From Syncephalis plumigaleata (Eukaryota > Zoopagomycota > Zoopagomycetes > Zoopagales > Piptocephalidaceae), in NCBI GenBank assembly GCA_025201365.1, contig JAIXMF010000176.1, positions 1-26,647 on the forward strand: a stretch of DNA of 26,647 bases. Reading direction: 5' to 3'. The translations under genes and the position numbers were made by a program. This document shows, one piece after another, positions 10,579 through 20,102 of this stretch. Within the stretch, counting starts at the first letter, position 1. Each line of letters begins with the position of its first letter. The notes below the pieces were generated by a model. It did not search any database. It was not told the DNA's origin and worked only from the letters and a program-made list of their open reading frames with translations.

Positions 10579-11516
10579 ATGTCGGGCAAGAATGGTCATA
10601 AACATGAAAAGTACTTTATGCCGCGTAATTCACCGGCAAATCAACTTATAGGTTACGTCTATATTGCTACTGCTGCTATCGCTTGCATTCTCTATTTATG
10701 GCGATGGTATAAGACACGAAGCAAGATGTACCTGCTACTGCTCGTATCCACCATACTAGATCTCGTGTCTGGTATAGTAGTGGTCGCTACTTTCTTACCA
10801 TTTAGCACGGTGGCTATACTAGGTGCCCTGTTAGAGGCATTACTCGTCGTTTATCTGATACGATCCTACGTTTATTCCATGCGTGAATCGACACCATCAT
10901 TCCAACATAGCATGGGCGTCTACTTGGTCAATGGTCTATCGCTCATCTATCCTATACTTTACCTGGTCACGTTCACCTTTATTACCGTTGCACTTTGTGG
11001 ATCCTATGTTTTCTTGGGACTATTACTTCCCCTCGTCCTCCTAGCGGTAGTACACGCTATCCAACTATTTTATTGTGTATGGCTTTGGCATGCGTATGGC
11101 AGCACCACAGTGGATGAAATGAAACTGAAGAAAAAGGCAAGTATCTCTATAGTTATGATACAAGTTATTGCTGGATTAGCCTTACTTACTGGAATGATAT
11201 ATAGCAATTGCTTACCCTTATCATATTGAGTGGTGTACAAGCGGGTGTCACCATATCAACGATACTTAACGTCGGTGTGGCTATTATCGTTTTCAACTGG
11301 TTATGGATAGGTACAACGCTACTTGCCACTAATACATTGCTGCATTATCAGACATTATTCGGTAATGATATTGTTGTTGCTAATAATACTAACATACATG
11401 CTGTAATGAATACCGAGGATCATTCGAACAATACCAGTAGTCCACCTAGTGTAATTCAAATGACTGAATCGGGAGTGATTGAGGTGACTCCCGCGGATAA
11501 TACTATCATATCATAA
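10579..11516 (+). CDS. Seven-transmembrane protein 2 of the tandem array (GC-AG intron)
   Basis: Two exons, 10579-11136 and 11205-11516, phase 0, 289 aa. The intron (68 nt) starts with GCAAGT rather than GTAAGT. Splicing it joins a KKK loop to QLLTLII, exactly where genes 1 and 3 have an intron before QMM/QMI, so the model is homology-supported. Seven helices are visible: ~24-43, ~50-73, ~75-98, ~112-137, ~139-168, ~189-207 and ~212-230. The ~24-residue N-terminus is polar, and the loop after helix 1 is WRWYKTRSK, matching genes 4 and 5 (WRYSQTR, WRYNQTK). The tail is Asn/Thr/Ser-rich. The introns of gene 1 before and after helix 3 are absent. If the GC-AG intron is retained, the frame stays open for 30 more residues and ends at 11229, giving a 216-aa variant. 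Function unknown. Confidence 0.75.
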
Positions 11517-11550
11517 TTGTCGAGTGGCATTTTTATACATCATAACGTAT

Positions 11551-11556
11551 AATAAA
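11551..11556 (+). terminator. AATAAA polyadenylation signal of 7TM gene 2
   Basis: AATAAA lies 35 bp after the stop codon. Confidence 0.45.
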
Positions 11557-12691
11557 ACGTGCATCTCTCTGTGACAATGCTTCCTCATTGAATCATCCGT
11601 TTGTAGTACATGTACATGTTTACATACATTTGCTATTGTTGTTGCATTGATACCCAATTACTATATGCCAATCTATGGTCTATTTATTACAAAAAACCAT
11701 CCCTCTCCACTGTATCATCATGCATTTATTGCTTATCATGGTTGATGTATGGCTACAACCGAATTATCTCGTGGTTCCTCATCCTATGCAAAACATGAAC
11801 TAACCAACCAATAGATGTTAGAACATGAGACGCATGCCATTACCATGAATGAAATTCAAGAAGGTGAAGAAAAACCGCGATAGGCAAAACTCATACATGT
11901 GCGCGCTATAATAACAAGAGAGATACGGGTTGGCGATTGAATACCAATGTACCAAGTATCAACTACCCTTTTTCTCGTTGAGTTTTTCTTCACTACTTTC
12001 ATTGCCCTTACAACTGTAGCATCATCTTTTCTTAATACTTTTGTTGTCACAACAACTGCTATGCAATACATGTACCAACTATATTCCGTTTGAATTCGCG
12101 TAGTTTACAAGATTTAGAATATAAATTAGGTAAGATGAGGAGTGAATTCGCTCAAAAGCAAGCATAGTAATTGTAAGGAAGCGCACACATTCGTATCTAT
12201 ACATGTATAACATGGATAATATAAGAGCAAATAGTATAGTAATTGAAGGTCAAACATGTAGCTAATATATTTATTGTATACATGAATGTGCTACTTCTAA
12301 AAGATAAATATCGCATCCAGCAAGTCAACTCGCACAGACACTTGGCGTTACTCTTTTAAGCGGTTCCTCAATAGACATTACTTAATTATTCGGCCGACTT
12401 GATAGGATCCGTACATCAATTGTTATCATTGTTATTCAGTTATTCATCCATTGCCTCAGACGTGTATAAATATCCTATTACAATAACCGGGTAAGTGATT
12501 ATCGTTTGTATTATTGACATATCCCTGTAAATGCAGGGATGTCAGTAAGGAGACACTATTGTCATCATCATCATCATCATTATTTTGATGTAGTATACAT
12601 TATGATCTAACGATCGTTGATGTCATCATTCTTTTCATAGCCTAGTTCTGGTCAACTTGGCCCTGTCTCACTAGATAACAACGTCGAAACA
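11557..12691. other. Intergenic between 7TM genes 2 and 3
   Basis: I see no convincing gene. Short hydrophobic plus-strand frames (e.g. ~11971-12092) and a minus frame (11856-12071) lack family motifs. A hairpin lies at 12515-12544 and an ATC/TCA trinucleotide run near 12558-12580. The stretch just before 12692 is the likely leader. Confidence 0.45.
12515..12544 (+). promoter_or_regulatory. Hairpin upstream of 7TM gene 3
   Basis: TGACA, two unpaired bases, TCCCTG, a six-base loop, then CAGGGATGTCA. This forms an ~11-bp stem 150 bp before the ATG of 7TM gene 3. It could lie in the leader RNA; function unknown. Confidence 0.3.
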
Positions 12692-14076
12692 ATGCATAAA
12701 GGCAACATTCTCATACTTAGCAATTTATTGTTCAATCTGGTCGTTGCACTCGCTCATTTATATCGACAATGGGAGACAAAGTTAAAGGTGCATTGGCCGT
12801 TGTTCTTCGTACATCTCGGTAGGTGCCATCCAGTTTGTGTCGATACTCCTGAATGTTCATTCTGCAACATTAGCGCTTGTTATTGCCAATACACTGTTGA
12901 TACTATTTCAGGTGAATATATTCTTTGTCGGTCCTGCTAGCGGTGTAGTATGTGCTATTGTCGTGGTGCGACTCTTGTGGAAATGGTAAGCGTAGGCAAA
13001 TGACACGGACATTGAAGCTAACGATTTGCACGTAGGCTAAGATCCACACGTGTCATTTACTCAAAGAGACAGTTTACAGCTTACTGCGGTGTCATCTACT
13101 TCTTCTACGTTATTTATCCAGTATGCGGTGTTATATGGTTTACTAGTACCATGCTACCATCGGATAGTTTGGAAACGCTTAGTCAAGTGTTTAGTCTCTA
13201 CACCATTGCAGTGTACATCTACGGTGGCACACAAATAATACAAACTATGTTTGGTCTATGGCTTATTGTCGGATTGTGGTCGATGAAAAATGGTAACGTA
13301 TGTTTTAAACGTGTGGTAAGTAATGTAAACAATACATTGGCAATATACGAATAGTGTTGTTACTAATCCGATAATAGCAAATGATTAGATTGACGATACT
13401 ATCTGCACTAATGATCTTGCCTAATATGAGCAATTATCAACTACCATACATATCACCTATCATATGGCTAATATGGTCGTGTATTGTATTATGGCCGCGT
13501 GCTTTGGCCGACATGAATGAGCCATTAATCTTCAATACGACAAGCATCAATGTTAACAATCGTACTAATGGATTGGAACAAGGCAGCTATGAACATGATG
13601 GTCCTAATAACACTAATAATAATAATAAGGACAACAAAAATGGATCAAATGATAATCATAGTAAGAGCAGCGGTAATGCCAGTGAGACATACAGTTATGG
13701 CGGTGCAAGTAGTATGACCACGACCACTCACCCGAACACCGGATCTATGGACGGTGGTAGTAATTTGCCATCTCCTGTGCGACTCGTCGGACATCTGCCA
13801 TCGTATGGATCATCAGGATCCGAGGCAATAATAAAACACGCGAGACTCGAGCTACACGCTTGCCCGAGAAGTCCGGCACTTGCATTACATGGTAGATATG
13901 GTCGGGCAACATCGCCTGTCACCACCTCGCCCATTACTGCTACATCGAAAAGATTACACTGGAGCGATGAATCGACCGAGACATTAGCGATGACTAACGG
14001 TGACAGCAGTCCCAGTACTGATTGCTCGCCCAGTCATACACGACCTGTTATAGGTCTGTTTCATACCACCACATAG
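12692..14076 (+). CDS. Seven-transmembrane protein 3 of the tandem array, long polar tail
   Basis: Proposed exons 12692-12787, 12834-12985, 13036-13315 and 13378-14076; 408 aa. The second intron splits Trp as TG|G and the third ends just before QMIRLT, both as in 7TM gene 1, which anchors the model. The first intron (46 nt, AAG|GTGCAT...CCAG) is my choice because without it the frame breaks. With it, the spacing from the basic loop (RQWETKLK) to the Trp matches the paralogues (about 51 versus 49-56 residues). Helices are at ~5-23, ~33-57, ~60-82, ~98-120, ~140-165, ~177-192 and ~200-220. WLRST follows helix 3. The ~185-residue tail is Asn-, Ser-, Thr- and Gly-rich and unlike the other members. 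No AATAAA was found nearby. Function unknown; no sign of a signal peptide beyond helix 1. Confidence 0.7.
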
Positions 14077-15862
14077 GATGATCCTAGTTGATATTTGCAG
14101 TAATTGTCGATGATTTTACATTATATATTTAATTTACTAATATGACAACTAACTATTAATTGTGCTAATTTTAATATAACATAAATGAATGACAAAAACT
14201 ATAACTAAATGATTCTATTATATGGTAATGTTATTACATGAATTTTGAATAGGATAGGAATTAGAGGATATTAATGAGTTACATTTTACTACGTTTTGAT
14301 CGTCGTAGTATACAAGAACATGATAATAGGACTATGCTTATTGCTTATCATGCTAAAGTATATTATAAGGTGGCACTTTGGTATTTGAATGGAACCATCA
14401 TGTGCGATGCTTCTTGCGTGTAGCTAAGGCAAGTTTCAGATACGAATACAAGTAAATAGCGGAGATAAATGATTAGAAAATGCCTCATTCGGGATGGCCG
14501 TACAACAATACATTGGAATGGCCGAAAAGTTCTTATTTCTAGGATTGTTTTATTGTTGAATAGACACTTGCCTGCCTAGCATGCTTTGATGCAATAACCA
14601 TCCTGATTGTCCACGTTCTTGTTGTGTTACTGGAATGGCATAATAATAGATTGGAACATTAGCGCATCCACTACATGTCGTATGATGACACACACACACG
14701 AGGACAGTAAACAGATTGGTACCGATAAATTATGCCTATAGAACATGTGTCCAATTACTATATTCGTGCTATTCTCTTTTCAAAAGCATTGAAATATTAC
14801 CGAAAAGGGTAATGAAAGGTAAGGGAAAGGAATGAGCTGCCCATTGTGTGCAGTCATATCGAGTGCTTGTGCCATTAAAAACTGGACTTTGTTTCAAGAT
14901 AATGGCATAGATAGGAATGGCCGTTAACTAATGCTAACACATACATCATGCTGCCATGCATGTGAGTTACGGATAAATGAGCTGATACCGTGTACATGAT
15001 ACACAGTCCCATTAGCAGGTGTGATATTGATACTTGCATTGATTAGTATGCCAAACTGCTCCGTTGCGGGAGGATAATGGAAATGGTATAGGGCGTTGCT
15101 TACATTTACATGTTTCAGTAAAGTGCAGAACTATAATGACAAAACTAGTTTATTATTATTCTTTGTTGTTGAAGCTACTTGCCACTTGCAGTGATGACAA
15201 ACAAGTTATTGTGAATAACTAATAGCTGATACAGCACAAGTGCTTTTCTTAATTTTGCTTATACGATTTCTTATTAGTATGTAGGATCAACAGCATATCG
15301 TATACAGATAGACTAGATTGGAATGATAGGCCTGTTAGAAGAAAAGTAAAAATAAAAATAGTAATTACTTGTTTATTGTAATCGCTAATGTGTTTAATTC
15401 TAATGTTTGAAGCTATGATGGTGACACGGTTAAGTAAAGGCTTTATACACGGGCAAGAACACATAATGTGCATGTAGAACCGGATTAGTATCAATGGTTA
15501 CTCCATAACACGGAGTCTACACCCATGCATATCCATTATCACATGTGTACATCCGAACGTCTTTATTTCCAATCCCCTGTAACAATAAGGACTCTTTAGT
15601 CATTATGGTTTTTGCGTTGACATAAAAAGACAGCTTGTATCGCTCGCTTTCAACATGAGCATCTTATCCTCGACTTGTGAGCATAATTTCGTGCTTGAAA
15701 TCATCGACCACCTTCTCCCTCTCTTCTTTTTTGACTAATTATTCGCATTAGTACGCAATTCAAATAATTCACTCTCTTTACTTTTAGTTTGTGTGCAAGT
15801 CATTGATATACTTTACTGTGTTGACATTTAACGAAAATACATTCCAACGCCTACCGATCAAC
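14077..15862. other. Long intergenic region between 7TM genes 3 and 4
   Basis: 1.8 kb without a supportable gene. Contents: five copies of the hexamer GCCATT/AATGGC at 14517, 14634, 14871, 14901 and 14916; a short CA run near 14690; and a 33-codon hydrophobic frame (14564-14662) preceded by an acceptor-like TTGAATAG. That frame could be a relic of helix 1 of another family member. The pyrimidine-rich sequence at ~15715-15735 and ~15770-15785 probably belongs to the promoter and leader of 7TM gene 4. Confidence 0.45.
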
Positions 15863-17077
15863 ATGAGAAATAGCGAGAGTTCTATGAGTGGATCGGACAT
15901 ATCGCCCGAGATGTTCGCCCAATCCTCCAGTAGCTCATCCGACCTAGATGATTTACTCGCTCTAAGTGGCAGTAGCTCGGCTGGTATTAGTAAAGGTAGC
16001 AGCTCATTTGGTGGCAGCAGCAGTTCATTTGGTGGTAGTAGCAGTTCATTTGGTAGCAAGGGAACTCGGCCACTAAGCGAAGAGGAGATTGGGTTCATTG
16101 TAGTGATGGTATTTGCCGCCATCTTTGCAGGTTTGCAACTATGGCGCTATAGCCAGACGAGAACCAAGTTCCATCAAATAATCTGCATACCCATTCTGGT
16201 TTTCATTCTATCTCTTGGTCTCTGTATCGGAGGCGCAAGAATTCCTGATGGTATAATGATAGGAGGAGGAGTCATCATTTTTATGTTATCTGTATTGATG
16301 CTCAAGCTACTCGTATCTCATTTATTCAATCACTGGTACGTAATCATAACATCTTTCTTATGTAATACATATTCATTCATTCACCCATACTAACTACTAT
16401 TACTATTCTTATTCTATATTAGGTGTCGATCAATGACCGGTGTACACTCGGAAAAGACCCACATTACTCGCAAGATGTACCTAGGCAGTGTAGCCAACTA
16501 CAGCATTGGTACTTTATTGTTGGTCACATCGATTGCTCTCTCGATCAAACCACCAAGACGACTTTCCTTGCGTACGATTCCCACCTTATTCCGCCTTGGC
16601 TACTCTTTCTTGCTCATCACTGATATTGTTCTGACGGGTGTTTTTGTTTGGTTGCTAGTCGAGACACCAAATAATGGTTCGGCCGAGTTGGGCAGAAAAC
16701 GTCGAGAGCTTATCGTATTGGCCGCTCATACCGTTACGATGTTCATTGCTGACTTGTGCTTTGTTCTATTCGAGGACTACGCGGGATACGCGTTTCTCCT
16801 TTTATTCCTCGGAGCGAGTCTTTACCCGCTGAATTCCATGGGCGGATTTGAGCAGGCACCCGATCTTACCAATTACATGCCCAACGTTATGCCTACCAAT
16901 GTAATGGGACAGCCACCCAATCATATGGCGAATAATCCTAATGTAATCTTTGTGTCGACACCACCACCTACACAGCCAGAAGCTTATTCCGTCAATCCCG
17001 AAAATAACGGCACTCATGTAGTAGGAGACTCGGTTCCAAATGATACACAGTTTGGTGTGCAACATACAAATGCTTAA
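15863..17077 (+). CDS. Seven-transmembrane protein 4 of the tandem array, Ser-rich N-terminus
   Basis: Two exons, 15863-16335 and 16423-17077; 375 aa. The intron splits the conserved Trp (TG|G) and is followed by CRSM. I chose the ATG at 15863 over one at 15791 in the same frame because the upstream part (KSLIYFTVLTF...) looks like leader sequence and is not shared with 7TM gene 5. Residues ~1-70 are Ser/Gly-rich, with three GGSSSSF-type repeats. Seven helices follow, starting at about residue 75; the loop after helix 1 is WRYSQTRTK. The loop between helices 5 and 6 contains TPNNG and a basic GRKRRE. The tail is Pro/Asn-rich after a PDL motif. WRYxQT, WxRSM, TPNNG and PDL are shared with gene 5, its closest paralogue. 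The intron before helix 6 seen in genes 1-3 is absent. Function unknown; receptor-like topology is inferred from helix count only. Confidence 0.78.
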
Positions 17078-18277
17078 TCTAGTCTATAGTGATAATGAAC
17101 TACCAATGATCATTCTTGTTGGAAGGAATGGCAACACACACACAAAATATCGTATCCCTTTCTCTTTTCTAATAACTTGTTTCCTATTATTCTCGTTTCG
17201 CTGATTGGTATGGCGTAGTCACCAGTAATTTCATTCACATGCTCCTATGTGGTCTAATAACATCATTACCGATTCTGTCTCTCTCTCTTTCCCACCATGC
17301 CTTAGCTCTTTATGGAATAGGAAAACTGATGAATAAAACGGATATTCCGCTCATACCTGTTATGTACGCATATCAATTCAGCTTGTACGTATATCTCAGC
17401 CATACAATTCCGCTTATGTTCTATTTTAAGATTACAATGGCCATTAAACATATGCAATAGATGTGTGTGTATGTGTATAGATTAGCACTTGTATAAATAA
17501 CATCATCATCACCATCATCATCGCCATCATCATTTCATGGTGCAATGATATGCTAGTAGCCTTTGATCTTTCATTGCCTGAAGAACATGCATATGCACAC
17601 GCGTATACGGCGTGCAATTCGTGTAATATTTGATCAATTTCCAAAACAGCAGTAGCCCATTTTTTCGCTCAACGCGTCAAATGCCGAGGACTGCCGTGCG
17701 TAAACGGCAAGAAGATATTAGTGAGAGGCGCCGTGTTACACGACATTCCGATTAAAGCAACGACTCAATGTATGGGTGCGCGAGTGTGAGCGTATAGAGA
17801 GAGGGAGAGAGAGAGAGCATAAGTAGCCCATCCTCCTACCATATTCTGTCCAATTCTGGCCTGTTTGCTGAGTCACAAAGGCAGTATTTGTGTCAGGTTT
17901 TGCGGACCGTCATCATCGTCATTATCAGTAGTAGTATTATTGTAATCTTTTTGGAATTTCCATGAACTCGGCGGTATTATAAAACGCATGGCGCCAATGT
18001 CGCTATGCCACTTGTAGTAGTATCGGTTCGGTCGTTCTGCTGCTACTCTTGTTATTATTCGTATATTCACTCGCGGTTACTGGTCCTCTAACCTTTTTCT
18101 TCGCTTACGTCAATATTTCTCTAATCTCGAGTGTCGACATATGCGCACCACTTAATAATTCTACATTGTTGTAAATCATTCTTGATATCGTCGCACTCTT
18201 TTAATTTCCCAATTTTATTATCATCTTATTAATATTGAAGTAACAGACAGCGGACTATATAAGCAACCGAAGAAGCG
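17078..18277. other. Intergenic between 7TM genes 4 and 5
   Basis: A 73-codon plus frame (17239-17460) is hydrophobic but shows no family motif; I do not call it. Simple sequence includes ATC/CAT repeats near 17501-17532 and a GA run near 17797-17818. The phrase AGTAGCCCAT occurs twice (~17650 and ~17823). TATATAAG lies at 18256, only 15 bp before the ATG of gene 5. Confidence 0.45.
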
Positions 18278-19772
18278 ATGGCACGTGGTTCAACCTCACA
18301 TTCTAGCGGTAGTAGCGGTAGTAGCTCCTCCAGTAGCAGTAGCAGTAGCAGTAGCAGTGGTAGCAGTAATATTCCCGGTATAGGTGGTAGTGCCAGCTCA
18401 TCCGGTTCGAGCTCGGGTGATATGGCCTCAGCTGAGATAGCCTACATTGTATTCTTGGTTCTGTTTTTCGCTTACTTCGTCACACATCTATGGCGGTATA
18501 ATCAAACCAAGTCCCGAAGCCATTCATTGATTGCAGGCGCCACATTTTGGGGCGTGCTTGCCTTTGCCGTACTTGTCACTGCTTTTGAAATTCGTAACAT
18601 CTATGCACTATATGCTGGTGGAATATTGATTATCGTGTGCGTTTTGATGCTACGATTAGTCACCGCCTTTCTTTTAATAACATGGTAAGCACTACAAGTC
18701 TACGTGATTGTTTCATATGCGTGTAAAGATATTAACATCCATTTACTCATCTATTTATTCTTTTAGGGGTCGTTCAATGGCAAAAGTATTCGAGAATAGC
18801 CGCATGACCGTCCGGTTCGGAGCTATCACATTGGGTGGATACAGTATTGGCGCTCTCATAGCAGGTGTCGGCTACATTCTTATAATGGTGGCAACGGGCA
18901 AAATCACTAGTAGCAGGAGCATTATCGCTCTCAGGTCATATGCTGATGATATACGCACTGCATCTGCTCTTCTTCGTGCCGGCTACGGTATTCAAGTGGG
19001 CCTTGACATTGTCCTTGCCCTATACAGTTTCCGACAATTCTCGCTAACTCCCAATAATGGCGCACCAGGCCTGGTTATCAAGCGTAAACAGATACTTTTA
19101 CTCGCCACGCTATTTACGCTTCTGGCTATTTCCAACATCGGCTTCCTCGCTAACTCCGAGTATGTAGAGCTTGTTTTCATTCTACTATACTTGTCCACCG
19201 GTCTTTACACCAAGTTTGCCCTTACCGGACTCGAAGCCGAACCGGATCTCACGGCCGGTGCTCCTATCATCAACCCAGGTGTAGTTTACGTGCAACAGCC
19301 TGTGACAGGTCAGCCAGGTGTTGTATACGCGCAACCCACCGTTGTAGGACAACCAGCTGTAATGACCGCACAACCAGGTGTCGTTTACAATACTCAACCA
19401 GGCGTTCCTTATAGCCAGCCGGGAGTTCCTTACAGTCAACCAGGAGTTGCATACAGTCAACCAGGAGTTCCTTACAGTCAACCAGGAGTTCCTTACAGTC
19501 AGCCAGGAGTCGCTTACAGCCAACCAGGAGTCCCTTATAGCCAACCGGGAGTTCCTTATAGCCAACCAGGAGTCGCTGCTTACCCACCACCAGGGGATAA
19601 TCTTCAATATCGCGGGGATACTAGTCAGTCAGCGCCACCAGCTCCTGTAGCCGGTGTTGTGCCCTCTAGCATGCCAGAACCTGTGGTGACGCACACCGCC
19701 ATGGAATCGGTGCCAATCTCGTCGGCACCACCTGCTACTGGTGCATCAGGACCACCATATCCACAATCATAA
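18278..19772 (+). CDS. Seven-transmembrane protein 5 of the tandem array, heptapeptide-repeat tail
   Basis: Two exons, 18278-18684 and 18767-19772; 470 aa. The intron splits Trp as TG|G and is followed by GRSM. The N-terminal ~48 residues are almost entirely Ser/Gly. Seven helices follow: ~51-72, ~82-104, ~107-135, ~148-172, ~190-212, ~226-246 and ~251-270. The loop after helix 1 is WRYNQTKSR; TPNNG lies between helices 5 and 6, then IKRKQ before helix 6. A PDL motif follows helix 7. The tail holds QPGV-type repeats: eight full QPGV(P/A)YS units and a ninth partial one at about residues 346-406, in a P-P-A pattern, then Pro/Ala/Ser-rich sequence. Such Tyr/Pro/Gln tails recall those of some invertebrate rhodopsins, but I see no Schiff-base lysine argument or other proof of a receptor. 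Function unknown. Confidence 0.8.
19395..19574 (+). repeat. 21-bp coding minisatellite with 63-bp higher-order period
   Basis: Eight 21-bp units plus a partial ninth encode QPGV(P/A)YS. The variable residue runs P,P,A three times, so a 63-bp triplet has been duplicated. Synonymous differences between units (GGC/GGA, CAG/CAA, TAT/TAC) show the array is not brand new. Long frames on the minus strand here are shadows of the repeat. Confidence 0.9.
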
Positions 19773-20102
19773 GTAATCAACTAGTCAGCTAGTGTGCTAC
19801 TTGCTTATGCATTAATTGTTGTGGAGTGTTTCCGTTTCATTTTCACTTTTCATTGTTCAAATGCAAACCACCAATAAATAGCTTTATTTCTTATCAAGAA
19901 ACAAAAGTAAGTAAACGTAAACAATATTTACGTGCCATACCACCATGTTCATCATCATCTATTATATCACTAATCGAGTATGTATAAAAAGAAATACTAA
20001 TTGAGTTCTAATCAATACCGTATGCTGACCTAACGCACTACGTTCCTAATATCTATCGTGTTCTAATTCGAACTAGGTCGTTTACCAGCAATTAGACCGA
20101 GG
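19773..20102. terminator. Convergent 3' region, 7TM gene 5 and SMG7-like gene
   Basis: The two stop codons lie 330 bp apart, tail to tail. AATAAA at 19873-19878 (plus strand) serves 7TM gene 5. TTTATT at 19883-19888 is AATAAA on the minus strand and may serve the opposite gene, in which case the two transcripts overlap. No gene is visible in between. Confidence 0.5.

Noticed and set aside
12819-12822. A four-base GTAG that, if deleted, would restore frame in 7TM gene 3; considered as an intron relic or frameshift.
   Set aside because: A normal 46-nt GT-AG intron covering it (12788-12833) restores the frame and gives helix spacing like the paralogues.
17239-17460. 73-codon hydrophobic frame upstream of 7TM gene 5.
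   Set aside because: Lacks the family's basic loop and Trp motifs and overlaps simple sequence; probably chance.
18256-18263. TATATAAG before 7TM gene 5.
   Set aside because: Only 15 bp from the ATG; as a TATA box it would start transcription inside the coding sequence unless the true start is the Met at ~18421.
19185-19607. Long minus-strand frames over the 21-bp repeat.
   Set aside because: Shadow frames produced by the periodic coding repeat.
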